Positions 11,791 to 21,371 of a DNA stretch of 64,000 bases are shown here, in pieces. The stretch spans positions 620,001 to 684,000 of the forward strand of contig JACAAK010000009.1 in the NCBI GenBank assembly GCA_025093985.1, given 5' to 3'. Under the pieces are notes generated by a model. It was given only the letters and a program-made list of their open reading frames with translations, did no database searches and was not told where the DNA came from. Each line of letters opens with the position of its first letter. The first letter of the stretch is position 1. Source of the stretch: Calvatia gigantea (lineage: Eukaryota > Basidiomycota > Agaricomycetes > Agaricales > Lycoperdaceae). The position numbers were made by a program, and so were the translations under genes.

Positions 11791-11937
11791 GTTGAGGTAA
11801 GGGTGTGTAGCTATTTCAAACTAGAGAATACAGTGAATATCTAACTGGCTACTTATGTATACTAGATAAGTTGGAAGAAAGATAAAGACAAAGGATATGC
11901 ACATGTATTGAACATGTGCCATATAGGGAGAGAAGAT

Positions 11938-12246
11938 TGTTGAATCTTGATCCGTACCACTATGTTGGTTCAGTCTATTTATAGCTGAAACAGATTCTTG
12001 AGTACTTTACTCTTGAAGAGAGATAACGGACAATGTACTAGACCACACTCTAGGTTGCTGGCTATAGTCTATTAAATAGAACCACATATGCAGTATGCTC
12101 TGTATATGCTACTGGCAGATAAGACCTCACCTGTATTAGGTAGAATGGCGCACAGACCAGAGACATTAGATATATAAGCCCTATGTAATATGCGTACATT
12201 CCTTAGACAATTTAGTCTTCCTCTGCCCATCATTCCTCTAAGATAT
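11938..12246 (+). repeat. Copia-1 5' LTR, left part
   Basis: It starts TGTTGA, the inverted complement of the LTR end TCAACA at 21,169-21,174. TATATAAG near 12,170 is the likely promoter TATA. The LTR is cut at 12,246 by Ty3-A1; removing that element and one TSD copy gives an LTR of about 410 bp. Confidence 0.75.
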
Positions 12247-12554
12247 TGTTATGAGTTTCCACTGATCATAACACGTTCCGTGTCATTCTACATTCCTAAC
12301 TATCTGCGTACCTGTTTCAGTTGTTTTAGTCCAGCATTCTCCGAAGATATGACTCGTACCAACTACCACACCTTGACCGGACGTTTCATGTAGTTACTCC
12401 ATCCGTTCAACCGGATAGCCTTAGACATATTTAAGCGTACATACACCCTGCTGTATTTGGTATGCTTAACCACCTTCTGTTCTCTTTCCCTTACTCGCCC
12501 TCAAGACTTAGCCAGAGCTACAACCTGAGGTCTAAACCGACTAAGGTCGTAACA
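12247..12554 (+). repeat. Ty3-A1 5' LTR (308 bp)
   Basis: The ends are TG...CA. It contains TATTTAA at 12,428-12,434 and the putative RNA start ATGCTTAACCA at 12,462-12,472. Confidence 0.95.
12428..12472 (+). promoter_or_regulatory. Ty3-A1 promoter and predicted RNA 5' end
   Basis: TATTTAA lies 34 nt before ATGCTTAACCA. The latter is the perfect complement of the 11-nt primer site just after the LTR, so the RNA start is predicted at about 12,462. Confidence 0.65.
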
Positions 12555-12556
12555 TT

Positions 12557-12567
12557 TGGTTAAGCAT
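12557..12567 (+). other. Self-priming primer-binding site
   Basis: TGGTTAAGCAT, two bases after the LTR, is complementary over all 11 bases to ATGCTTAACCA in the LTR. No tRNA 3' end that I know matches it. This is the Tf1/sushi arrangement, in which the RNA 5' end folds back as the primer. Confidence 0.7.
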
Positions 12568-12635
12568 CACCACCTCACCTTGCAAGAAACAGAGTTGGAA
12601 AAGACTCGAACCACAATGAACCCAGGAGCCATTAT

Positions 12636-13784
12636 ATGAGCTCAAACCCCGACGAATACAGAGAACCCCAGCTCGAAGTCACAGACGATGAACTCAAAAC
12701 AGACAGCGAAACCGAGTCATCAGACGAGGAAGCAGAGAACCCCGAAGTACCTGCACCAGAAACGGTTGTAACAAACAACGAACCCGGAGACACCACACAA
12801 AGAGTAAACCCAACAGGAGTAGAAGCAGTTATATCAGAACTCTTCGACGAACTCAACATAGCAGAAGAACAGTTAGGACAACAGGAGAACCAAGACACCA
12901 AAACGGAATTAGAATTGGGAAATTCAGAAATGACGGACAATACTGCACCCACCACAACACCCAGCACAAAGGGACTCGTACCCAACCCAGGGTTCTTTGA
13001 TGGAACCCGAACTAAATTCGACGACTGGTGGAGAGCCATGACACTCTTCATGAAATTCAACAAAGTCACCACAGCAGACGACAAAGCCATAGCAGTCTTA
13101 GCCAGACTAAGGGGAGGAACAGCAGGAGCATATGCAGCAATGAAAGCACCACAAATTTTGGAAGGAGAAGACTCCGTGGATTGGAAAATATTTGCCGAAG
13201 AATTCAAACGAACCTTTTCAGACGATGCCATGAATGCAAAGGTGGAATGGCAGATCGAAAAATTCAAACAAGGAAATAGGAACACGGCCGACTACCTCAT
13301 CGAATTCGAAGTACTTAAAAACAAGGCGAAAACTGATAACCGACACGCCATGTTCTTACTGCGAAAAAATGCCCGACAAGATATTATCCACACCATTACA
13401 GGCTACCCTCCAGCAGCTCGGCCTAACACGTACCCAGAATGGAAAGAGGCCATATTAGCAGTTGGACAGGGATATGAGGCATCTGAATACCGAGGAGATA
13501 AGAAGACTAACTCGGGAACTACTTATGGGGGAATGGGAGAACCCATGGAAATAGGGAGCAGGCGACACGTGTTCAATGCAAAAGGAGAACCCAAGTGCTA
13601 CAACTGCGGAATATTCGGACACATGTCCAAAGACTGCAAAAAGCCCAAAGGATTAACATGCTACAACTGCGGCAAAATCAGACACATAGCCAAAGCATGC
13701 ACCGCACCAAAGAAGGTACAGATCCGAGCAATAGATGAAGCCAAGCCAGAAGAACACCAGGATTTTTCCAAAGACTCCGAGTAG
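12636..13784 (+). CDS. gag: Ty3-A1 gag
   Basis: This intact 382-codon frame encodes the capsid-nucleocapsid protein of the Ty3-A family. Residues 1-110 are acidic. Residues about 120-290 form the capsid region (motifs FFDGTRTKFDDWWRAMTLFM and FAEEFKRTF). Two CCHC zinc knuckles (C-X2-C-X4-H-X4-C) start at residues 321 and 342, expected to bind element RNA. The stop is TAG at 13,782-13,784. The protease frame overlaps in the -1 frame. Homologous gags lie at 31,137-32,257, 45,178-46,166 and 23,652-24,530 on the minus strand. Confidence 0.92.
   Translation: MSSNPDEYREPQLEVTDDELKTDSETESSDEEAENPEVPAPETVVTNNEPGDTTQRVNPTGVEAVISELFDELNIAEEQLGQQENQDTKTELELGNSEMTDNTAPTTTPSTKGLVPNPGFFDGTRTKFDDWWRAMTLFMKFNKVTTADDKAIAVLARLRGGTAGAYAAMKAPQILEGEDSVDWKIFAEEFKRTFSDDAMNAKVEWQIEKFKQGNRNTADYLIEFEVLKNKAKTDNRHAMFLLRKNARQDIIHTITGYPPAARPNTYPEWKEAILAVGQGYEASEYRGDKKTNSGTTYGGMGEPMEIGSRRHVFNAKGEPKCYNCGIFGHMSKDCKKPKGLTCYNCGKIRHIAKACTAPKKVQIRAIDEAKPEEHQDFSKDSE
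13760..13784 (+). promoter_or_regulatory. Candidate -1 frameshift site between gag and pol
   Basis: Gag reads GAT TTT TCC ... GAG TAG. The -1 frame reads GGA TTT TTC and runs open into protease without a stop. The run GGATTTTTC is conserved at the same place in Ty3-A2 and Ty3-A3. It is not a textbook X-XXY-YYZ heptamer. Confidence 0.45.
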
Positions 13785-14656
13785 GCGCTACCTCGAGAGT
13801 CAAGAAACTTGTATCTAGGATATCAGAAGAATATTACACGATTCCTCAGAAACGAAAGCGCGAACTAAACCTAAAAGGAAAAATCCAGACCCCGACAAAA
13901 AGGATAACAGTAAACACTATAGTCGACTCGGGATGCACCACCAGCAGCATCAGCAAAAGACTAGTAGACGAAGAAAGAATCCCCACAGAAAAATTAGGAC
14001 AAGAAATCACGGTACTTAACACAGACGGCATGACAAACCAAGGGGGAAAGGTCACAGAAAAAGCAACTATACAGGTGGAAATCGAAGGACACAAAGAGAC
14101 AATCAAAGCGTCAGTCGTACAACTCCAAGACCGAGCAGAAATATTTCTAGGACATGACTGGCTCATCAAACACAACCCGGAAGTAAACTGGCGAACAGGA
14201 GAAATAAAGTTCAATCGATGCCCAAAGGACTGCAAAGTCCCACACCAAGACATCCAGGTAACAGACAAGATCTGGAGCATGGCCACCACCGAGGACATAT
14301 GGGAAGAAGAAGAAGAACCCGACCCCACCGAACCATCAGACCTACCGGACTACGTCCAGCCATTCACACATCTATTCAACAAAACTACATTCAACAAACT
14401 ACCCGAACGAACAGAATGGGACCATGAGATACATAATCCTAACAGAAGATGCACCCAAGGAAATCAACGTAGGAACTTACAACATGACAATCAAGGAACA
14501 GGACGAACTCAAAACATTTGTTAAAGAAAACCTCGAATCAGGATGAATACGACCATCAAAATCGCCATATGCCACGCCCACCTTTTTCATCCCAAAAAAG
14601 GATGGCTCAAAACGACTCATTCAAGATTACCGACGGTTGAATAACGTAGTTATCAG
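13784..14656 (+). pseudogene. pol: Ty3-A1 pol, protease and start of reverse transcriptase
   Basis: The -1 frame encodes an aspartic protease with the active-site motif VDSGCTT (codons near 13,922) and FLGHDWL. It is followed by the RT entry motifs FFIPKKDGSKRLIQDYRRLN. The frame is broken by a 4-nt insertion near 14,431-14,436 (TA-CA-TA where other copies have TA) and by a TGA near 14,544 (CGA in relatives). RT stops after LNNVVI and passes directly into copia sequence. Confidence 0.85.
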
Positions 14657-17466
14657 GAAACCCAAGCCGCTCAAGAAGAAGCAGGCACCAAAGGAAATCA
14701 AGTCAGTCCTTGAGTCGGTCTTAGATGACAACGACTCGGACACCGACTACAGTTCCGATGGAGGGTGCAGGTCAGTACCTTCCACTGACTATTATTCTTG
14801 TTCTGATGCAGAAGATGACATACAGCCCCATCAACGGATGGGACGGGACGATACAGACACAGGGACTGTCCACCACGGAGCGGGACGCCCTGGAGATTCC
14901 GAAGTTGAGTTGGGACGACGAGGTGGCCGCCAAAGAGAGTGGGGCACCTATGCAGATGTAGCAAGTCATCCACTTCCTGTAGGAACTCGTCATAGACACC
15001 GCTGTACAGACTTTGTAAACTGCAATGTATGCTGGAAGCGCGCTCAAGGAAAGTGAGATAAACACTACATATACCATGAATAATCACGAGTATTCAGACA
15101 AGTTATGGTCAGAACTCCACGAAGAGCATGAAGATCTTAATCAGATCATCACATATCATATCTGTGATCTGTCTCAGTGCCAAAAGTGTAGAGAAGAAGG
15201 GAATAAACATTCTGTGAATAACGCAGACTGGCTTCTTGATTCTGGAGCATCGTACCATGTCACCGGTTATCTCTCTGATTTCACAGAGGTAAAGATGGGC
15301 CATTACAGACTTATACAAGCCACTGGCAACCGGATTTATGAAATGACAGGATGAGGGTCTGTGATTTTCCAGCATGACATGACAGACAAGGGAAAGTCCA
15401 AGAACGCTACTTCATGTATTGCGCCGGTCTTTTACATCAAAGAAATCACAGAACAGTTAATGTCCTCAGGCCAGATTCTCAGGAACGGCTATGTTTTAGA
15501 GGCAACCGTTAAAGGGACCACTATCCGTGATAAATCAGGATGAGCAGTATTGTCCGCCTGGCCTCATCGTTTGTTTAAAAACAACGTACATACAGTGCAC
15601 ACGTATGTCTTGCAAAATAGCAAGGAGAAACCAGTCGCGTTGACATTACGCCAACTTGATTATATCGATTGGTATCGTTGAATGGGACACCCTTCGGATC
15701 ACGCGCTCTCCGAGCTTCCAAAGCACGTAGAGGGCATTGCGTTGATTCCCGCACCATCTACTCGGAAAGGCATATGTGACAGCTGTACCAAGGGGAAAAT
15801 GCATAATAACCCCTTCCCGATTAATCCCAAGTGAGCCACCGCAGTCTTTGAGCTATGTCACTCAGACTTGCTGGAACTGCCCATCATTAGTTACCATAAA
15901 TATAAATGGGCAATGACGTTCCTCAATGACTTTTCTTCTCACGCACACATAGTCCTCCTTCGGAAGAAGTCTGAGGCTTCTGAAAAGCTTATTCAGCTAA
16001 TCAGCGCATTAGAGAACCTCTCTGGAATGTGAGTCAAATGACTTCGCACCGATAATGGAGGAGAATATGTCAACGAAAGGTTATTGGCAGGACTTGCGGT
16101 GCGTGGAATTACCTACGAGACCACTGCCCCCTATGCGCATCAGCAAAATGGGAGAGCAGAGCGACTGAACTGCACCCTACATGAGAAAGCCCAAGCTATA
16201 AGGCTACAGGCGTGTCTACCTAACTCGTGGTGGGAATTTGCATTGAACACAGCTGTGCATTTATATAATCGCATGCCAGTCCAGCGTCTGTAGTGGAAGA
16301 CACCTTTTGAGTGTTATTCGAGGGAAAAACCAGATTTGTCCCATATTCGTGTGTTTGGATGCGGCGCATACATATATTTACCTGATGAGATCTGCCCAAA
16401 CAAATTGTCCGCAAAATCTGAGATGATGATCTTTCTTGGATATAAAGGTAGCAAAAACTACATCTTTATGCGGCACATGACAGGCAACGTGATCTTTATA
16501 TCACCAAACACCTTATTCGACAAGGGATATTTTCCCAAATGCCCCGATTCAGTGCTGGATAGCAGTAACTGGCCTAATCACAGAGGAGAGAGAAATCTGC
16601 CTAGACCAGGATTAAAGGATGAACCACCTATTCTGCCATCTTCGGATGACGCTGGAATTGTTCCACCTCCACCTGATCATCCAGTATCGTTACCTCCAGT
16701 TTCTCCACCATTTAAACCGAAATATTCTCCGCCTACACCTCCTTTACCCCGGCGAGATTCTACTCCGCCAGACAGCATAAATTCACGATGGCCATCACCA
16801 GGCAATATGCCACCTTGGGTTCCCCCACCTGAGTCGCCACCTTCGCGTGGAACGACCATTGAGGAGGAGCCTGATTTACATGATAATTGGCATGTGGACA
16901 GAGATGTATGGGATACCGAGAACGAGGAATTCCCAATCCCTGTTCCCAAACGTCGAGCTGTTGGTTCTGATTAGGTAGAGCCACGTCGTTCTGAACAACA
17001 AGGCAGGCCTCCTATCAGACTAGGTAATACATATGGAGAAAACAGGCATCCAATTTCGATTGAAAGAGAAATAGATTGGACTCACTGACAAGAGCAGCAG
17101 AGGCAAAGGCAGTGCGTACGCGCCAATGCCCCTTCGGACGAAATTATTCGTGAGCGAAGAGCAAGGACTAACCATCCTGAATATGTGAGGCAAAGAGTTC
17201 GTGCTGAGCGGTACCCACCACAACCCTTTGATATGCCTCCATTTCAGCTCCCCCCACGTCTGGAACTGCCGCCCATGCCTGAAAACAATGATCCAACATC
17301 TCACGATGTAAATGATATGGACATTGAAAGGCTTGTCGCTGAGGGAGGAGTAAAACTAATCGATTTCTTGATACAGACGGTACATAATACCACACACAGA
17401 GAGCCTGAAACTTTCCGTGACATGCTCAAACTTCCTGAGCCTGTAAAGGCAAAATGGATGGCTCCG
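14650..17466 (+). mobile_element. Copia block embedded in Ty3-A1 (gag C-term, protease, integrase)
   Basis: The block starts within copia gag (KPKPLKKKQAPKEI) and includes the protease motif LLDSGASYHVTG (Asp codon at 15,238). It continues through GAG-pre-integrase (MGHPSDHALSELPKHV), integrase (RTDNGGEYVN, PYAHQQNGRAERLN) and the proline-rich linker. It ends at KLPEPVKAKWM, just before copia RT would begin. It is homologous throughout to Copia-1. It has no LTRs and no target duplication. The left junction falls in shared TTATCA(A/G)G, the right one in a GAAGAAATCCC context. Several TGA stops stand where the relative has CGA. Confidence 0.9.
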
Positions 17467-19745
17467 AAGAAATCCCAATGCTAGGAGTAACAGTAGGACA
17501 CGGACGCATTGAAATGGAGGCCGAAAAGGTAAAATCGGTACGAGAATGGCCCCAACCGCACAACAAGAAAGGAATAGAAAGATTCCTCAGTTTCGCCAAC
17601 TACTACTGCCGATTTATAAAAAACTTCAGCAAGATAGCAGCCCCATTGAACAAACTAAAAGGATCAGAGGAGTGGGAATGGAGAGAAGAACAACAATCTG
17701 CATTTGACGAACTAAAACAACGAATCATAGAAGAACCCACCCTAACACTACCCCAGAGAAAAGGTCAATTCCGGGTAGAAGTCGACGCATCAAGCTATGC
17801 ACTAGGGAGAGTACTCTCACAAGAGCAAAATTCGAAATGGCACCCAATCGCATTCACGTCCCGCACACTATCACCAGCAGAACGAAATTACGAAATCTAC
17901 GACAAAGAACTACTGGCCATCATGCACGCACTAAAAGAATGGCGACACTACCTACTAGACGCAGAAGAGAAATTCGAAATCTGGACTGACCATGAAAACC
18001 TGAAATACTACAAAGAACCCCAAAAACTAAATGGCCGACAAGCAAGATGGTACCTACGGTTACAAGACTACGATTTCACGCTGTGTCACATACCGGGGAA
18101 AACAAATACAAAAGCGGACCTCCTTTCCAGAATCTACCAAGAACCAGAACAAGAAGAAGGGAAACTAGTCACTATGATCCGAGATGCTTGGTTGACAAAC
18201 GAAAAGGACGACGAACCATCAGAAGGAACCATCCTACTCCATGCCGAGCTATTTGTGGAACCCACCTTCAAAGAATGAATCAAGGTGAACAAAAGAAGAG
18301 AAATAGCCATCACCAAAAAAATACGCGATCAAGACCCTAACATCACCGAACACGACGGAATAATCTACAAAAATGCCAGCATATATGTACCACCCGAACT
18401 GACACTCAGAGAGGAAATACTACACCAATACCACAACACCCCTGATGCAGGGCACCCGGGACAACACCGAATGATTGAGTTGGTGACCAGAGATTACTGG
18501 TGGCCGACAATCCGAACGGACGTCCAAAAGTACATCAGAGGTTGCCAGAGTTGCCAGCGAAATAAGCCACGCAAGACACCTCTGAAGACGCCTCTACACC
18601 TGCTCCCCATCCCCAATGGTCCATGGGAAGAAGTGAGCGTCGACCTCATTGGGCCACTGCCTGAATCAGAGAGAAAGGACGCTATCCTAGTCATTGTTGA
18701 CTGATTCTCAAAAATGATACAACTCATAGCAACAAGGATGGACGTTTCCTCAAAAGAACTAGCATAGCACTACTGGGACGAAATATGGAAGCTACACGGA
18801 ATGCCGAGGAAAGTCCTTAGTGACCGAGGACCACAGTTTGCATCCGAATTCACCAGCGAACTATTCAAAGGACTAGGGATAGAACGAAACCTGTCAACGG
18901 CCTACCACCCACAAACCGACGGACAAACAGAAAGGATCAACAGAGAGGTCGAAACATACTTGAGGATATACTGCAACTACGACCAAAATGACTGGACAAA
19001 ATGGCTACCCATGGCTGAATTCCAATACAACGACAAGAAACACAGCGGCACACAGGTGACACCATTCTACCTAAACTATGGCAGACACCCCTGGAAAGGA
19101 AAGGAAAACGGAACGACGAACAACCCTAGCAGTACGGAGTTCCTAAAACAGCTCCAAAACGCAAGAAATAATGCCGCTTCCGCACTACGATCATATCAAG
19201 AAAAGATGAAACAGACACATGATAACAACAAAATGAACACGAGGACATACCAGATCAACGATGAGGTATGGTTAGAAAACACCAACATCCATACCAATCA
19301 GCCATCAAAGAAGCTAGGCCAGAAAAGGTATGGACCTTTCCGAATTAAGGAAAAAATAGGAGCAGCGGCATATCGGCTAGCAATACCAGAAGGATGGGCC
19401 ATCCATGATGTATTCAATGAACAGCTGTTAACCCCGGCACAGAAAGCATCATTCCACATCCAGAAAGAAGCACCAGCGCCCGAGCCAATGATCATCAACA
19501 ACGAAGAAGAGTACGAAGTAGAAGAAGTCCGAGGAAAACAACGAAAAGGAAGGGGATATCAATTCCTTATACACTGGAAAGGATACAGTAACGAAGAAGA
19601 TACATGGATAGCAGAGTCAAATTTGCAAAACGCCCAAGATGCAATAACGGAGTACCACAAAAGGCATCCAGAGGATACCTATAAAAAGGGGGGCAAGAAA
19701 TCCAGAAAACTATCAGCCAAGTCAACCCCCAGACAGAAATACTAG
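17463..19745 (+). pseudogene. pol: Ty3-A1 pol, RNase H, integrase and chromodomain
   Basis: Resumes after the missing RT core at EEIPMLGVTVGHGRIEME. RNase H (VEVDASSYALG, WTDHENLKYY) is followed by the integrase HHCC finger (YHNTPDAGHPGQHR ... CQSCQ). The integrase core Asp residues lie in VDLIGP and LSDRGPQF, and the Glu in TERINREVE. A GPY/F-like module (RYGPFRIKEKIG) and a chromodomain (YEVEEVRGK ... FLIHWKGYSNEEDTW) close the protein. Chromodomains in such elements direct integration to methylated-histone chromatin. Stops at 18,276, 18,702 and near 18,765 split the frame; the last segment (18,801-19,745) is open for 314 codons. Confidence 0.9.
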
Positions 19746-19751
19746 CCAAAC

Positions 19752-20742
19752 ATGTCCTCCCAAGCCAACCGCATCTCTATCAACTCCCTCGTCCACCCCA
19801 ACCCGACCACGATCTCCTCAGTCCCCCTCCCAAAGCCAGGCAACAGCCATGCGCCCGCACCCCAAGGTACCCATTATAACCTCGCAACCACCCCGTCCCC
19901 GGCACAAGGACTCCTCGAGGCCCTCCTCAAAGATGTCAACAAAGCCACAAATGACGAAGTGGAAACAATCACGGCCCAAAACAAACGACTCACAGTAAAC
20001 CGTCACATCACCCTCGCCACCGCTTGCATCACCTTTGCAGACATGTATGCTGGGTTCACCAACGCATCATCCTCCACAAGCCAGCATATCCCCGCCATCT
20101 TCCGTGCATTAGAATTATCCACCCTTACACCCAGTGAACAAAACCGGGTTCACAGTCTTCAAAGTCGTGTTGACCTTGCTCTAGAGGTACATATTCAACC
20201 ACCTTGATATCGCCGACATCTTCTTAGAACTCGCAGACATCGCTATGAACTTACTAGGACGCGACAAAACCACAGAAGGTCCAGACATCGATCAACTCAT
20301 TACACGCATCGGAATCACTCTTGCCAACCTACACACTACCATCCATTCCCCACTAGCCAAATGAGCAGACACGCCCATGGACAAAGAAACCACCGTCTCA
20401 ATGAAGGAGGAAGTCAACGCACTCTGACGATTCATAAAGACCATCACCCCACCACAGATCGTATCGGTTTTTCTCCCACCAACAAGATTCCACAGTGTGC
20501 TACCAGGCCAAGAAAAGGACCAACATTATTGGAAAGCGATAGTCAAGAGTTACTGGGACAACTCAACCGTCACCAAGTTCCCCTTCAACGGAGTCCCAGT
20601 CCCTATCCGTCAAGATGGCCGCAGCCACTTGCCCGTCTTCTTCGCACGCTCCAACGAAGGAAAGTACCTCATTGGAGCCACCAAGAAAGCCCTCACCGCA
20701 GCCGTAGTCAATGGAGAGTTCGACAAACTTCCTGAGGCATGA
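19752..20742 (+). pseudogene. Ty3-A third ORF (orf3), unknown function
   Basis: The ORF starts exactly 6 nt after the pol stop and ends 18 nt before the 3' LTR; about 330 codons. The N-terminus is Pro/Ser-rich (PNPTTISSVPLPKPGNSHAP). A helical middle part follows (GLLEALLKDVNKATND, ITFADMYAGFTNASSS). The C-terminal part contains PGQEKDQHYWKAIVKSYWDN and GVPVPIRQDGRSHLPVFFA. No signal peptide, membrane segment, zinc finger or family is recognised. The frame is broken near 20,188-20,193 by a TA-CA-TA insertion and by stops near 20,362 and 20,426. Three more copies occur in the window with the same position and spacing. Confidence 0.8.
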
Positions 20743-20760
20743 AGTCTAATCGGAGGGTAT

Positions 20761-21068
20761 TGTTATGAGTTTCCACCGATCATAACGCGTTCCGTGTCAT
20801 TCTACATTCCTAACTATCTGCGTACCTGTTTCAGTTGTTTTAGTCCAGCATTCTCCAAAGATATGACTCGTACCAACTACCACACCTTGACCGGACATTT
20901 CATGTAGTTACTCCATCCGTTCAACCGGATAGCCTTAGACATATTTAAGCGTACATACACCCTGCTGTATTTGGTATGCTTAACCACCTTCTGTTCTCTT
21001 TCCCTTACTCGCCCTCAAGACTTAGCCAGAGCTGCAACCTGAGGTCTAAACCGACTAAGGTCATAACA
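20761..21068 (+). repeat. Ty3-A1 3' LTR (308 bp)
   Basis: Same length as the 5' LTR and nearly identical. It is followed by the TSD GATAT. The purine stretch CGGAGGGTAT just upstream is the only polypurine-tract candidate. Confidence 0.95.
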
Positions 21069-21073
21069 GATAT

Positions 21074-21174
21074 CCTCTAGCTACAGTCTACAACTACCAT
21101 CTCAACAAACCCAGTGAGTATGACTCCCCTCCACCACTAGTGTAGAAAGCTACTGTGGTGTACTTGTCTCAACA
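21074..21174 (+). repeat. Copia-1 5' LTR, right part
   Basis: Continues the LTR interrupted by Ty3-A1 and ends TCAACA directly before the primer site. Confidence 0.7.
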
Positions 21175-21187
21175 GGTTATGGGCCCC
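21175..21187 (+). other. Copia-1 primer-binding site, initiator tRNA-Met half
   Basis: GGTTATGGGCCC is complementary to the anticodon arm of initiator tRNA-Met. This is the half-tRNA primer used by Drosophila copia and Ty5-like elements. It begins at the base after the LTR. Confidence 0.7.
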
Positions 21188-21371
21188 AACCGCCACTCAC
21201 TTAAACCATGTTTAACAACACTGGTAGAGTGTAGGAGGCTATGGTTGTATGCAACCTGGGAGATGGTGGCCCTTTGGTCCATTTGATTCCTAGTCTGCCC
21301 CATGTTGCAACATATGCATCACGCACTGCAGTCCTACATGATGCTAATGTGTGTTTACCCTATTCTTAGAT

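Larger units (their letters stand above)
12247..21068 (+). mobile_element. Ty3-A1: chromodomain Ty3 retrotransposon with internal copia block
   Basis: Two 308-bp LTRs (TGTTATGAG...TAACA) enclose gag, protease, part of RT, a 2.8-kb copia block, RNase H, integrase, chromodomain and a third ORF. The 5-bp target duplication GATAT is exact at 12,242-12,246 and 21,069-21,073. The LTRs differ at only six positions that I can count, all transitions and five of them CpG, so the insertion is recent. It sits in the LTR of Copia-1. The RT catalytic core is missing, so the copy could not reverse-transcribe itself. Confidence 0.93.

Noticed and set aside
16677..16984. Gly-rich minus-strand frames opposite the copia linker
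   Set aside because: Antisense shadows of the proline-rich linker.
14650..17466. Ordinary copia insertion into Ty3-A1
   Set aside because: There are no copia LTRs and no TSD, the block starts and ends inside copia coding sequence, and about 390 nt of Ty3 RT is missing.
19752..20742. orf3 as an envelope gene
   Set aside because: No signal peptide, membrane segment or furin-like site is visible in any copy.
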